Notes under the pieces: generated by a model
The model's input: the letters and a program-made list of their open reading frames with translations, nothing else
The model's database searches: none
What the model was told of the DNA's origin: nothing
Shown here: piece after piece, positions 53,791 through 61,521 of the stretch
How positions within the stretch are numbered: the first letter of the stretch is position 1
How the letters are laid out: every line of letters begins with the position of its first letter
Program-made: the position numbers and the translations under genes
Assembly: GCA_021155905.1 (NCBI GenBank)
Contig: JAJNBG010000004.1
Coordinates: 117,780-181,779 of the forward strand
Length of the DNA stretch: 64,000 nucleotides
Source: Bacteroidota bacterium
GTDB lineage: Bacteria; Bacteroidota; Bacteroidia; B-17B0; Aurantibacillaceae
Reading direction: 5' to 3'

Positions 53791-54794
53791 AATACAGGAT
53801 TATCATCGTTATTTTGGTATGTATCCTGTTAAGTGCATTTCACATGGCGACTGAACAACTTTTTGTAGCGCCTGAAAACTGGCCCGAAACCACTTACGAT
53901 TTTTCTAAGAATCCTCTGACACTGCAAAAAGTAGAGCTTGGAAGGAAATTATTTTACGATCCGATTTTATCTAAGAATAACAGCATTTCATGTGCCAGCT
54001 GCCATTCACAATATTCAGCTTTCACTCACGTGGATCACGATTTGAGCCATGGTATCGAAGACAGGATTGGGACACGCAATTCACCAACACTGATGAACCT
54101 GGCCTGGCATAAATCTTTTATGTGGGATGGTGCCATTAATCATTTAGACGTTCAGGCACTCGGTCCGATCAGTCACCCGGATGAAATGGGAGAGAAAATT
54201 GAAAATGTAGTTTTGAAATTACAACAATCCAAAAAATATCCTGCCTTATTTTATAAAGCGTTTAAAGACAGTTTAATTACCGGAGAGCATCTGTTGAAAT
54301 CTATTTCCCAATTCATGTTGACTTTGGTTTGTTCCAATACAAAGTATGACAGCGTCATGCGAAAGCAAACACAGTTTACCACACAGGAAAGAAATGGTTA
54401 CATGCTCTTTCAAAAAAACTGCGGTAGTTGTCACACAGAGCCTTTGTTTACCAATCTTGAGTTTGAGAATAACGGACTGGCGGTTGATCCTACTTTAAAT
54501 GATTCAGGCAGGATGAAGGTCACCGGCAACAAAAAGGATTCCTTGAAATTTAAAGTTCCCACGTTAAGGAATATAGAATTTTCTTACCCCTACATGCACG
54601 ATGGCAGATTTAAACGCTTGTCGGATGTACTTAAGCACTACACATCTTCTGTTCTACAGTCGCCAACCCTGTCTGCTCATCTTCAAACTCCTGTTGTGTT
54701 ATCATCCAATGAAAAGGTAGACCTTACTGCTTTTTTATTAACCCTAAGCGACAAGTCATTTTTATTTAATCCTAAATATTCATTTTCTAAATAA
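53787..54794 (+). CDS. Di-heme cytochrome c peroxidase family, MbnH-like
   Basis: 335 aa; signal anchor or signal peptide (IIIVILVCILLSAFHM). Two c-type heme sites: CASCH (Cys69-Cys72-His73) and CGSCH (Cys212-Cys215-His216). FYDPILSKNNSISCASCHS and FKVPTLRNIEFSYPYMHDGR are bacterial cytochrome c peroxidase/MauG motifs. The 4-bp overlap with the MbnP gene identifies the pair. It should oxidise its partner rather than detoxify peroxide, although the latter is not excluded. No methanobactin precursor or mbnABC gene is nearby. Confidence 0.92.
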   Translation: MKYRIIIVILVCILLSAFHMATEQLFVAPENWPETTYDFSKNPLTLQKVELGRKLFYDPILSKNNSISCASCHSQYSAFTHVDHDLSHGIEDRIGTRNSPTLMNLAWHKSFMWDGAINHLDVQALGPISHPDEMGEKIENVVLKLQQSKKYPALFYKAFKDSLITGEHLLKSISQFMLTLVCSNTKYDSVMRKQTQFTTQERNGYMLFQKNCGSCHTEPLFTNLEFENNGLAVDPTLNDSGRMKVTGNKKDSLKFKVPTLRNIEFSYPYMHDGRFKRLSDVLKHYTSSVLQSPTLSAHLQTPVVLSSNEKVDLTAFLLTLSDKSFLFNPKYSFSK

Positions 54795-54881
54795 ATTACA
54801 TTCACTAATTTATAATTGCACTGTTTGGCGATAGAAAATTATCCTTTAACTAAAATATTTATTTCTCCTCCAGTCTGTTCG

Positions 54882-54889
54882 TACCTTTA
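54882..54889 (+). promoter_or_regulatory. Promoter-like box of riboswitch unit 1 (TACCTTTA)
   Basis: One base from TAnnTTTG. Starts 26 bp before the GGGG of the aptamer, exactly as in units 2 and 3. Confidence 0.45.
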
Positions 54890-54898
54890 TACTATATA

Positions 54899-54986
54899 AT
54901 TTATTTAGGGGAGATATCAAAAGAGCAATCTAAGATTTAGACCCTTACTACTTGATCCGGGCGATACCGGTAAAAGAAAAATAAGT
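54899..54986 (+). ncRNA. TPP riboswitch-like aptamer, unit 1 (divergent)
   Basis: P1 is ATTTATTT / AAATAAGT (8 bp with one G-U). It has TTTAGGGGAG, then CTAAGA where CUGAGA is expected, GACCCTTA, ACTTGATC, and the P5 hairpin CCGGGCGATACCGG. The invariant pyrimidine-sensing CUGAGA and the UAAU of the THI box are both changed (CUAAGA, CGAU) and the GCG after P5 reads GTA. P1 is nevertheless kept by compensating changes. Ligand binding is probably weak or lost. Confidence 0.75.
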
Positions 54987-54989
54987 GTA

Positions 54990-55024
54990 ACCCTCTCATA
55001 GCAATATGAGGGGGTATTTTTTTA
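54990..55024 (+). terminator. Terminator of riboswitch unit 1
   Basis: ACCCTCTCATA pairs with TATGAGGGGGT around a GCAA (GNRA) tetraloop, followed by ATTTTTTTATTTT. Confidence 0.88.
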
Positions 55025-55132
55025 TTTTAAGTTTTTTAGAAAACTATTCTCAATAACTACAGTTAATTTGAAATTTTGGCTATTCATTACAAGGCTTCAA
55101 CTAATAATTAAAGAATCCGTTGATTACTGAAT

Positions 55133-55140
55133 TACCTTTA
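55133..55140 (+). promoter_or_regulatory. Promoter-like box of riboswitch unit 2 (TACCTTTA)
   Basis: Same 8 bp and same 26-bp spacing to GGGG as in units 1 and 3. The predicted RNA start is ~5 nt before P1. Confidence 0.5.
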
Positions 55141-55148
55141 CAGTATAT

Positions 55149-55239
55149 TATTTATTTAGGGGAGGTTTTGAAAGAGAAATCTGAGAAAATAAACCCTTAT
55201 AACTTGATCCGGGCAATACCGGCGAAAGAAAAGTAAATA
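55149..55239 (+). ncRNA. TPP riboswitch-like aptamer, unit 2
   Basis: P1 is TATTTATTT / AAGTAAATA (9 bp, one G-U). TTTAGGGGAG, CTGAGA, AAACCCTTATAACTTGATCC, the P5 hairpin CCGGGCAATACCGG and GCGAAAGAAA follow in THI-box order. One difference from the consensus is C for U in the UAAU loop. About 91 nt, normal for a compact TPP aptamer. Confidence 0.85.
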
Positions 55240-55241
55240 TA

Positions 55242-55276
55242 ACCCACTCATAGCAATATGGGTGGGTATTTTTTTT
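55242..55276 (+). terminator. Terminator of riboswitch unit 2
   Basis: ACCCACTCATA / TATGGGTGGGT with GCAA tetraloop and a T run. Position 5 is an A-T pair here and a T-G pair in units 1 and 3, a compensating change. Confidence 0.9.
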
Positions 55277-55388
55277 GTCGTTATATTACATAGAGACCCC
55301 ATGGATTATTATCTACATTTAAAATGAGTTTCGGGCTATTCTTTACTTGACTTCAACTAATAATTAAAAAATCCGCTGCCAACTGAAT

Positions 55389-55396
55389 TACCTTTA
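55389..55396 (+). promoter_or_regulatory. Promoter-like box of riboswitch unit 3 (TACCTTTA)
   Basis: Same box and spacing as in the other units. No good -33 element is seen in any of the three. Confidence 0.5.
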
Positions 55397-55404
55397 TAGT
55401 ATAT

Positions 55405-55493
55405 TATTTATTTAGGGGAGGTTTTGACGAGAAATCTGAGAAATAAACCCTTATAACTTGATCCGGGTAATACCGGCGAAAGAAAAGTAAATA
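55405..55493 (+). ncRNA. TPP riboswitch-like aptamer, unit 3 (closest to consensus)
   Basis: P1 is TATTTATTT / AAGTAAATA. The core has GGGGAG, CTGAGA, AACCCTTATAACTTGATCC, then GATCCGGGTAATACCGGCG and AAAGAAA, matching the THI-box consensus CUGAUCNGGNUAAUNCNNGCG almost base for base. It is 89 nt. The YHYH/T9SS gene starts 155 bp downstream of P1 with the unit's terminator in between, so it is the only copy placed to control a gene by termination. Confidence 0.88.
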
Positions 55494-55495
55494 TA

Positions 55496-55530
55496 ACCCT
55501 CTCATAGCAATATGAGGGGGTATTTTTTTT
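55496..55530 (+). terminator. Terminator of riboswitch unit 3
   Basis: ACCCTCTCATA / TATGAGGGGGT, GCAA tetraloop, then ATTTTTTTT. It does not overlap P1, so how ligand binding would control it is unclear. Confidence 0.9.
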
Positions 55531-55648
55531 GTTTGTGTCTTAGCTAAAAACAAAAGCTGGAATCATTTTATCTCATAATTTAAGTCGTTCACCTCGATTA
55601 TCTTTTTTGTTCATAAGGAAAATGTACTTTTAAAATCATAATCCAATA

Positions 55649-57019
55649 ATGAATAAAATGAAAAAAATTATTTTTACTTGCCTATTAGTCTCTTATGGTG
55701 TCTTGAATGCTCAAACAAGTCCTGCGATTTCGTCGTGGCTAAGAAATACAACAGGAATCACGGGAAGACACTATGTATCAGGGAATTCAACACCAATAGT
55801 TGACGCTTCTTTATCAGCCAATGTTCAGTCGGTTAAGTATTCATCTAATTTTGTGTATGTGAGTACACAGGGAATTCCCGCTTATATTTCCGGGCCTTTT
55901 TTAGATGGCAATCCATCCCAGGCAACCAATCAGAATGCCATTTTCAAATTCCCATTAAGTCCGGTTACTAACACAGGAACACCTACGGCTACCAACGGTG
56001 GAAATATCGGAGTATTCATTAACGGTGTCGCATTGTTTGATTACCGCGACGGGGTTTCGTGGAAAAATTCTTCCAGCTCATTAGCGGGTGGACCATTGGG
56101 AGGATCAGGAGATGGCGTTTGGAACCGTGATGCTATTGTGGCTGAAAAGGCGGGATTCGATTGTTCGAAAGGACATCCTGCTATGGGAAATTACCATCAT
56201 CATCAGAATCCAAGTGCCTTTAATTTAGACCTGGTTGTTATTTCAAATGTGTGCAATTTATATATGGCTGACGGATTATATAGTATCGATAGTACCCAGC
56301 ACTCTCCATTGATCGGTTATGCTTATGATGGTTTCCCGATCTATGGAGCTTATGGATATAAAAATGTGAATGGTACAGGAGGAATTGTCCGCATGAAATC
56401 AAGCTGGAGTTTAAGGAACATTACGGTGCGTAATACGTATTATACCGGTGCTTCTGTTAGTGCCGGCCCGAATGTAAGCTCAACGTATCCTTTAGGATTG
56501 TTTCGGGAAGACTACCAATATAACGCGACCACTACTTTGACGCCGGAATATCTCGATGAGCACAATGGGAGATTTTGTGTCACCCCGGAATATCCGAACG
56601 GGACTTATTGTTATTTTGCAACAGTTGACGCAAACTGGAACTCGGCTTATCCTTATGTTGTCGGTCCAACTTTTTATGGAGTAAAAAGCGCAGCCAAAGT
56701 TACGTCCATTACAGAAACCGTAACGACTTATACCGGCTCTTCTACTGGTATTTCCGAAGTGAACAAAAATTCATTTAATGTTATTGTTTATCCAAATCCC
56801 GCCAGCGACCTGGTAGCCGTTCAGTTGAATAACCTTACTACTGAAGACATGAAAGTGGAACTCTATGATATGAAAGGAGCATTGGTTCAAAAAACTATGG
56901 TTTACCAGGGAAGTACAATTGCCTATTTTGATACGAGAACATTATACAGCGGCGAATACATTATTCAAATCTACAAAGGGAAAGAGGTGTTGAGTAAGAA
57001 GATCCTCGTAGAAAAATAG
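55649..57019 (+). CDS. YHYH-domain protein with T9SS sorting domain
   Basis: 456 aa. Signal peptide (MKKIIFTCLLVSYGVLNAQ, with ATG at 55658 as alternative start). YHYH domain: GHPAMGNYHHHQNPSAFNL gives the His cluster (YHHH here), and HSPLIGYAYDGFPIYGAYG is the second signature. A later HNGRFCVTPEYPNGTYCYF part probably completes the site. C-terminal T9SS type A domain (VYPNPASDLVAVQLNNL to EYIIQIYKG). A metal-binding surface role is likely but unproven. It is preceded by the triple riboswitch-like array. Confidence 0.88.
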   Translation: MNKMKKIIFTCLLVSYGVLNAQTSPAISSWLRNTTGITGRHYVSGNSTPIVDASLSANVQSVKYSSNFVYVSTQGIPAYISGPFLDGNPSQATNQNAIFKFPLSPVTNTGTPTATNGGNIGVFINGVALFDYRDGVSWKNSSSSLAGGPLGGSGDGVWNRDAIVAEKAGFDCSKGHPAMGNYHHHQNPSAFNLDLVVISNVCNLYMADGLYSIDSTQHSPLIGYAYDGFPIYGAYGYKNVNGTGGIVRMKSSWSLRNITVRNTYYTGASVSAGPNVSSTYPLGLFREDYQYNATTTLTPEYLDEHNGRFCVTPEYPNGTYCYFATVDANWNSAYPYVVGPTFYGVKSAAKVTSITETVTTYTGSSTGISEVNKNSFNVIVYPNPASDLVAVQLNNLTTEDMKVELYDMKGALVQKTMVYQGSTIAYFDTRTLYSGEYIIQIYKGKEVLSKKILVEK

Positions 57020-57044
57020 CGACATTAACTTTTGTTAAACAACG

Positions 57045-57071
57045 AACCCGCTGTTTTAAGCGGGTTTTTTG
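57045..57071 (+). terminator. Intrinsic terminator of the YHYH gene
   Basis: AACCCGC (57045-57051) pairs with GCGGGTT (57060-57066), followed by TTTT. Confidence 0.88.
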
Positions 57072-57072
57072 T

Positions 57073-57804
57073 TTACTTCCATTCACCGAAAATCCATAGC
57101 CTTTTTCTTGCCTCCTGCAACTTCAGGTTGAAGGCATCTATGGAAAACTTTCTTAAATGCGTTACGGCATCTTCTACAGAATCAGTAAATAGTATCAACT
57201 GGAGATCATCGGCATTAATGGTTTGTTCAAGAATCATTCTCTGGATATGTTCGAGAAGATCTTTATGATAATCTACGCCCATGACCACAACAGGAAATTT
57301 TTCAGTTTTCTTTGTTTGAATTAAAGTGAGCGCTTCGAAGAATTCATCCATGGTCCCAAATCCACCGGGCATAACTATAAAGGCAAAAGAATATTTTCGT
57401 AGTAACACCTTCCTGACAAAAAAATAATCCAGGGTCACATATTTATCCAGGTAAATGTTGGTGTTTTGCTCTTCAGGAAGTACAATATTACAGCCGATAG
57501 ATAAACCACCAACTTCCTGTGCGCCCCTGTTTGCTGCTTCCATGATACCAGGTCCACCGCCTGTCATGACCGCAAAACCAAGTTTGGCAATTTCCCCTGA
57601 AAGCGTGCGGGTTAATTTGTAGTAAGGATGGTCCTCTTTAAAGCGTGCCGAACCAAAAACTGTCACACAGGGCCCTATAAAATGCAATTTCCTTAAGCCA
57701 ATAATCATCTGGTAAAAAATAGCAAAGGCGTATTTTAGTTCGGTCCATCTTGATCTGGGTCCATCCAGGAATTTTCGTTCCGCTCTATTTAACCGTTGCA
57801 GCAT
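57073..57804 (-). CDS. LOG family/TIGR00730 Rossmann-fold protein
   Basis: 243 aa. The LOG signature P-G-G-x-G-T-x-x-E is in VMPGGFGTMDEFFEALTLI, and TGGGPGIMEAANRGAQEVGG is the nucleotide-binding segment. Family members release the base from nucleoside 5'-monophosphates (cytokinin-activating LOG or pyrimidine/purine nucleosidases such as PpnN). A nucleotide-recycling role is likely. Convergent with the YHYH gene. Confidence 0.92.
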   Translation of the reverse strand: MLQRLNRAERKFLDGPRSRWTELKYAFAIFYQMIIGLRKLHFIGPCVTVFGSARFKEDHPYYKLTRTLSGEIAKLGFAVMTGGGPGIMEAANRGAQEVGGLSIGCNIVLPEEQNTNIYLDKYVTLDYFFVRKVLLRKYSFAFIVMPGGFGTMDEFFEALTLIQTKKTEKFPVVVMGVDYHKDLLEHIQRMILEQTINADDLQLILFTDSVEDAVTHLRKFSIDAFNLKLQEARKRLWIFGEWK

Positions 57805-57893
57805 TTATTATTAAAGTAACCTTCTTTTTCAAATTTATCTATTTCCGCCAATTTTAACGTTATAAACAAAAATTATACTGCTTTGATTTATAA

Positions 57894-57925
57894 TTTGACT
57901 TAATTAAAGGAATGGTTTATATTTG
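57894..57925 (+). promoter_or_regulatory. Bacteroidota-type promoter (TTTG-N20-TATATTTG)
   Basis: -33 TTTG at 57894-57897 and -7 TATATTTG at 57918-57925 with a 20-bp spacer, giving an RNA start about 100 nt before the phosphatase gene. Confidence 0.68.
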
Positions 57926-58033
57926 AATAAGACCTTTTAAATTTTTAATTCAGAGCATATTACAATTCTTAACCGACTCCATACTCGCTTTTCTGACGTC
58001 CTGAAAAAAGGCTCCATCGCCTTTTTTCCAGGT

Positions 58034-60196
58034 ATGTTTTTATTCCTCGCATTTTTTTTATTCAGCATCAATCTTTCACATGCGCAACAATCTTCAAAAA
58101 TTGAGGAGTATGAAAAAAAATTGCAAATCACCGGTGATGCCAAAACAAAAATTGAGATCCTGAACCGGCTTGGTGAATTATATCTGCGAACACAACCCGC
58201 CAAAGCAAGGAAATATTGTATGACTGCACTTGATCTTTCTGAAAGAACCAATAATAGTCAGGGCAAAGTACATAGCAGCAATACCATTGCCAACAGTTTT
58301 TACCTCGAAGGCGACTATAATTCCTCACTGGAATATTATTTAAAGGCATTGAAGGTGGTGGAAGAGCTCGGGGATAAAAAAGGCATAGCGAATGGATTGA
58401 TGGGAATCGGAAATATCTATTCAGCTCAGGGTAATAATAAATTGGCGCTTGAATACCAACTCAAATCCATGAAGATACGTGAAGAGTTGAATGATAAGGA
58501 CGGCATTGCCAGTTGCTATAATAATATCGGGATCATTTATATGGACCAGAGAGAATTCGATAAAGCGTTGGAGTATCAGCTTAAATCATTGAATCTGAAA
58601 CAGGAGATAGGGGACAAGAAAGGAACTTCGTCCAGTCTCGGTAACATTGGTTCCATATATTATGAGCTGGGAAATTATCCTCTGGCCATGGAGTACCAGC
58701 AAAAGGCTTTTGAAATCCGGAAAGAATTAAATAATAAAAAAGGAATGGCGATGAGCTTCATCGACATGGGTAATATTTATGAAAAGCAGGGCAGGTTAGC
58801 AGATGCTGTACAATCTGAATTGAAAGCGATTGCCATGGCCAAGGAAGTGGGGTATAAATCGGCTTTAAAAGGAGCGTACCTCAGCTTATCCGTTATTTAT
58901 GAAAAAATGGATAGTACGAAAAATGCCCTGGAGTACTACAAACAATTTACTGCCATTAAAGACAGCATTTTTAACAAAGAGAATTCTTCCAAGCTCATCG
59001 AGATGCAAACAAGGTTTGACACCGACCGTAAGGAAAAGGAAATTGCCCTTCTGACTAAAGGGAAGGAAATTCAGGCATTACAGGCTAAACAGCAGGAATT
59101 CGAAATCGAAAAACATAAAATGGAATCGTTGCAGAATAAAATGGTATCGATGCAGCGAAAAAGAGAGGTAGAATTAAAAGGGCGGGAACTGCAAGGAGAA
59201 AAATTAAAGAACGAAGCAAAGAATAAAGAGATTAAGATACAGGAGGTTGAGTTGAAGAATCAACGTATCGTAAAAAATATGATCACGGGCGGTTTACTAA
59301 TAGCTTGTTTATTTGCAATTGGATTATTTGTGGGGATCCGGCAAAAACAAAAAGCCAATAAGAACCTTGAACAAAAAAATAACGAGATTGCTGACGCCTA
59401 TAAAATCATTGAATTAAGCAGGGATCAGATCGCAGAAAAAAATAAGAATATCACCGACAGTATCAATTACGCCAAACGCATCCAGCAAGCGATTCTTCCT
59501 TCTAAAGAAGAAATGGATAAATACTTGAATGAGTATTTTATCTTCTATAAACCAAAGGATATAGTGAGTGGTGACTTCTACTTTTATGCCGAGCAAAATG
59601 GTAAAATTGTTGTTGCCGTAGCGGATTGTACGGGGCATGGAGTTCCGGGCGCCTTTATGAGCATGATCGGGAATGATATGTTGAACCAGATTATTATGGA
59701 GAAAGGAATTACCAAACCTGCAGAAATTTTAAACTATCTGAACAGAAGTATGAAGAAGGCTCTCAAACAGGAATCAGAAAAGTCGGAAACAACAGATGGA
59801 ATGGATATTGCCATTTGTGCAATGGATATCAAAAGCAGGAAAGTGGAATATGCCGGAGCGATGAGACCATTATATTTTGTATCCAATGAATTTGCGAAAA
59901 TAGATGGAGACAGCACATCGATTGGCGGATATACTTCGGAGGATTTTCAATTTACGAATCATGAATTGAATTTAAACAGCGGCGATACCTTTTATATTTT
60001 CACGGATGGTTATGTTGATCAGTTCGGCGGTGACAAAGGCAAAAAGTTTATGACCAAGAATTTTCAGAGCTTACTGTCAACCATTCATGAAAGGCCGTTG
60101 GTTGAGCAACAGGAAGTATTGGATCAAACATTAAGCAACTGGAAGCAGGAAAAAGAGCAGGTGGATGATGTGCTCGTCATCGGAATTAAAGTATAA
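58034..60196 (+). CDS. TPR - transmembrane - SpoIIE/PP2C phosphatase
   Basis: 720 aa. Signal peptide (MFLFLAFFLFSINLSHAQ), periplasmic TPR repeats (~35-310; repeated NNIGIIYMDQREFDKALEYQ type), a Lys/Glu-rich coiled coil (~310-415), one membrane span (MITGGLLIACLFAIGLFVGI, ~415-436), a second coiled coil, and a cytosolic SpoIIE-type Ser/Thr phosphatase. Its metal-binding residues are in DIVSGDFYFY, VADCTGHGVPGAFMSMIG and QVDDVLVIGIKV. It probably reads a periplasmic signal and dephosphorylates an anti-sigma antagonist. Ends exactly where the convergent helicase gene ends. Confidence 0.94.
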   Translation: MFLFLAFFLFSINLSHAQQSSKIEEYEKKLQITGDAKTKIEILNRLGELYLRTQPAKARKYCMTALDLSERTNNSQGKVHSSNTIANSFYLEGDYNSSLEYYLKALKVVEELGDKKGIANGLMGIGNIYSAQGNNKLALEYQLKSMKIREELNDKDGIASCYNNIGIIYMDQREFDKALEYQLKSLNLKQEIGDKKGTSSSLGNIGSIYYELGNYPLAMEYQQKAFEIRKELNNKKGMAMSFIDMGNIYEKQGRLADAVQSELKAIAMAKEVGYKSALKGAYLSLSVIYEKMDSTKNALEYYKQFTAIKDSIFNKENSSKLIEMQTRFDTDRKEKEIALLTKGKEIQALQAKQQEFEIEKHKMESLQNKMVSMQRKREVELKGRELQGEKLKNEAKNKEIKIQEVELKNQRIVKNMITGGLLIACLFAIGLFVGIRQKQKANKNLEQKNNEIADAYKIIELSRDQIAEKNKNITDSINYAKRIQQAILPSKEEMDKYLNEYFIFYKPKDIVSGDFYFYAEQNGKIVVAVADCTGHGVPGAFMSMIGNDMLNQIIMEKGITKPAEILNYLNRSMKKALKQESEKSETTDGMDIAICAMDIKSRKVEYAGAMRPLYFVSNEFAKIDGDSTSIGGYTSEDFQFTNHELNLNSGDTFYIFTDGYVDQFGGDKGKKFMTKNFQSLLSTIHERPLVEQQEVLDQTLSNWKQEKEQVDDVLVIGIKV

Positions 60197-61339
60197 CTAA
60201 TAGCCTTTTAAATTGATCGCGTTACCATCGATCATGGTTACCCTTTTTCCCATTTTTTTCTGGATCACTTTAAAGTGATGTTCTTCATCCGGAGAAATTA
60301 AAGAAATCGCTTCTCCTGAGGATTCCGCTCTTCCTGTTCTTCCAATACGATGAATGTAATCTTTCGGGGAACGTGGTAATTCATAATTGATCACGTAAGG
60401 TAAAAACTTAATATCAATACCACGGGCCATTAAGTCAGTGGCAACCAACACTTTTACTTTACCTTCTTTGAAAAATTTTAATGCTTCTTCCCGTCCTAAC
60501 TGACTTTTTTTACTGTGAATGGCAAAAGCATCAATGCCGTTTTGGTTTAGTTTCAGGGCCACAGCATCCGCTCTATGAACGGAAGACGTAAAGATTAACA
60601 CTTGTTTTATCTTTTGTTGCTTCAGGATATAACGTAATAACGGTCCCTTCTTTTCTTCAGCTATTGAATAGCCAAACTGTTTGATCAGGTCGAGGTTTTT
60701 TTCTTCCTCTTCCACTTTAATCACCACCGGGTTACGCAAGAGATTGCGGTTGATGTTATTCAGGTCCTCACTTAAAGTTGCAGAGAACAATAGATTCTGA
60801 CGATTCTTTGGAAGAAAGGAAATGACTTTTTTCATTTCTTCCTGGAAACCAAGGTTCAGCATTTTATCAGCTTCATCCAGCACCAGCGTTTTAATGGCTG
60901 ATAAGGAAACAGCATTTGTAGAAATCAATTCCAATAATCGTCCGGGAGTGGCTACTAAAATTTCGACACCCTGCATGCCAATCATTTGTGGATTAATGGA
61001 GACACCACCGTATACCGCCATGGTTTTAATAGGCTGAGGCAAATTAGTTCCCAGCGCAGTAAAAACATCATTCACCTGGATCGCTAATTCACGGGTAGGC
61101 ACCAACACTAATACACGAACGTGCCTGTTCTTTGTTGAGCCACCATCCTGTAGTTGTTGTAGAATCGGTAAAACAAAACTGGCTGTTTTTCCGGAGCCGG
61201 TCTGGGCAATTCCTAAAATATCTTTTCCATCCAGGATGGCCGGAATGGCCTGCTGCTGAATAGGGTAGGGCTGTGTGTATTTTTGCTCTACCAGTGCTTT
61301 TAATAAAGGGATTGATAAACCAAGGTTTGAAAAGGGCAT
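60197..61339 (-). CDS. DEAD-box RNA helicase (RhlE-like)
   Basis: 380 aa. Q motif region (YPIQQQAIPAILDGKDI), Walker A AQTGSGKTASF, DEAD motif VLDEADKMLNLGF, SAT motif FSATLSED, and motif VI HRIGRTGRAESSGE. The basic C-terminal tail of RhlE is missing: the protein stops soon after the helicase core. It should act in ribosome or RNA turnover. It is divergent from another DEAD-box gene. Confidence 0.93.
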   Translation of the reverse strand: MPFSNLGLSIPLLKALVEQKYTQPYPIQQQAIPAILDGKDILGIAQTGSGKTASFVLPILQQLQDGGSTKNRHVRVLVLVPTRELAIQVNDVFTALGTNLPQPIKTMAVYGGVSINPQMIGMQGVEILVATPGRLLELISTNAVSLSAIKTLVLDEADKMLNLGFQEEMKKVISFLPKNRQNLLFSATLSEDLNNINRNLLRNPVVIKVEEEEKNLDLIKQFGYSIAEEKKGPLLRYILKQQKIKQVLIFTSSVHRADAVALKLNQNGIDAFAIHSKKSQLGREEALKFFKEGKVKVLVATDLMARGIDIKFLPYVINYELPRSPKDYIHRIGRTGRAESSGEAISLISPDEEHHFKVIQKKMGKRVTMIDGNAINLKGY

Positions 61340-61486
61340 GTGTAACTATTTTATTTTTCAAATATACTTAGGCTTTATTTAAAAACACTACTATTTCTTA
61401 AAGAAAAATGCTCTCCTAATCACGAAGAATAAAAAGATGCAATACAGACCTACTATTTACAAAATACCCATTCCTTATTTATATAG

Positions 61487-61494
61487 TATATTTG
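61487..61494 (+). promoter_or_regulatory. -7 box (TATATTTG) for the second helicase gene
   Basis: Exact TAnnTTTG 27 bp before the ATG at 61522. No clear -33 element. Confidence 0.5.
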
Positions 61495-61521
61495 TAGCTC
61501 ATAAATCAAATACCTCACATT

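Noticed and set aside
54990..55530. CRISPR-like reading of the three spaced repeats
   Set aside because: Units are ~250 bp with structured RNA features, not short direct repeats with unique spacers, and no cas genes are present.
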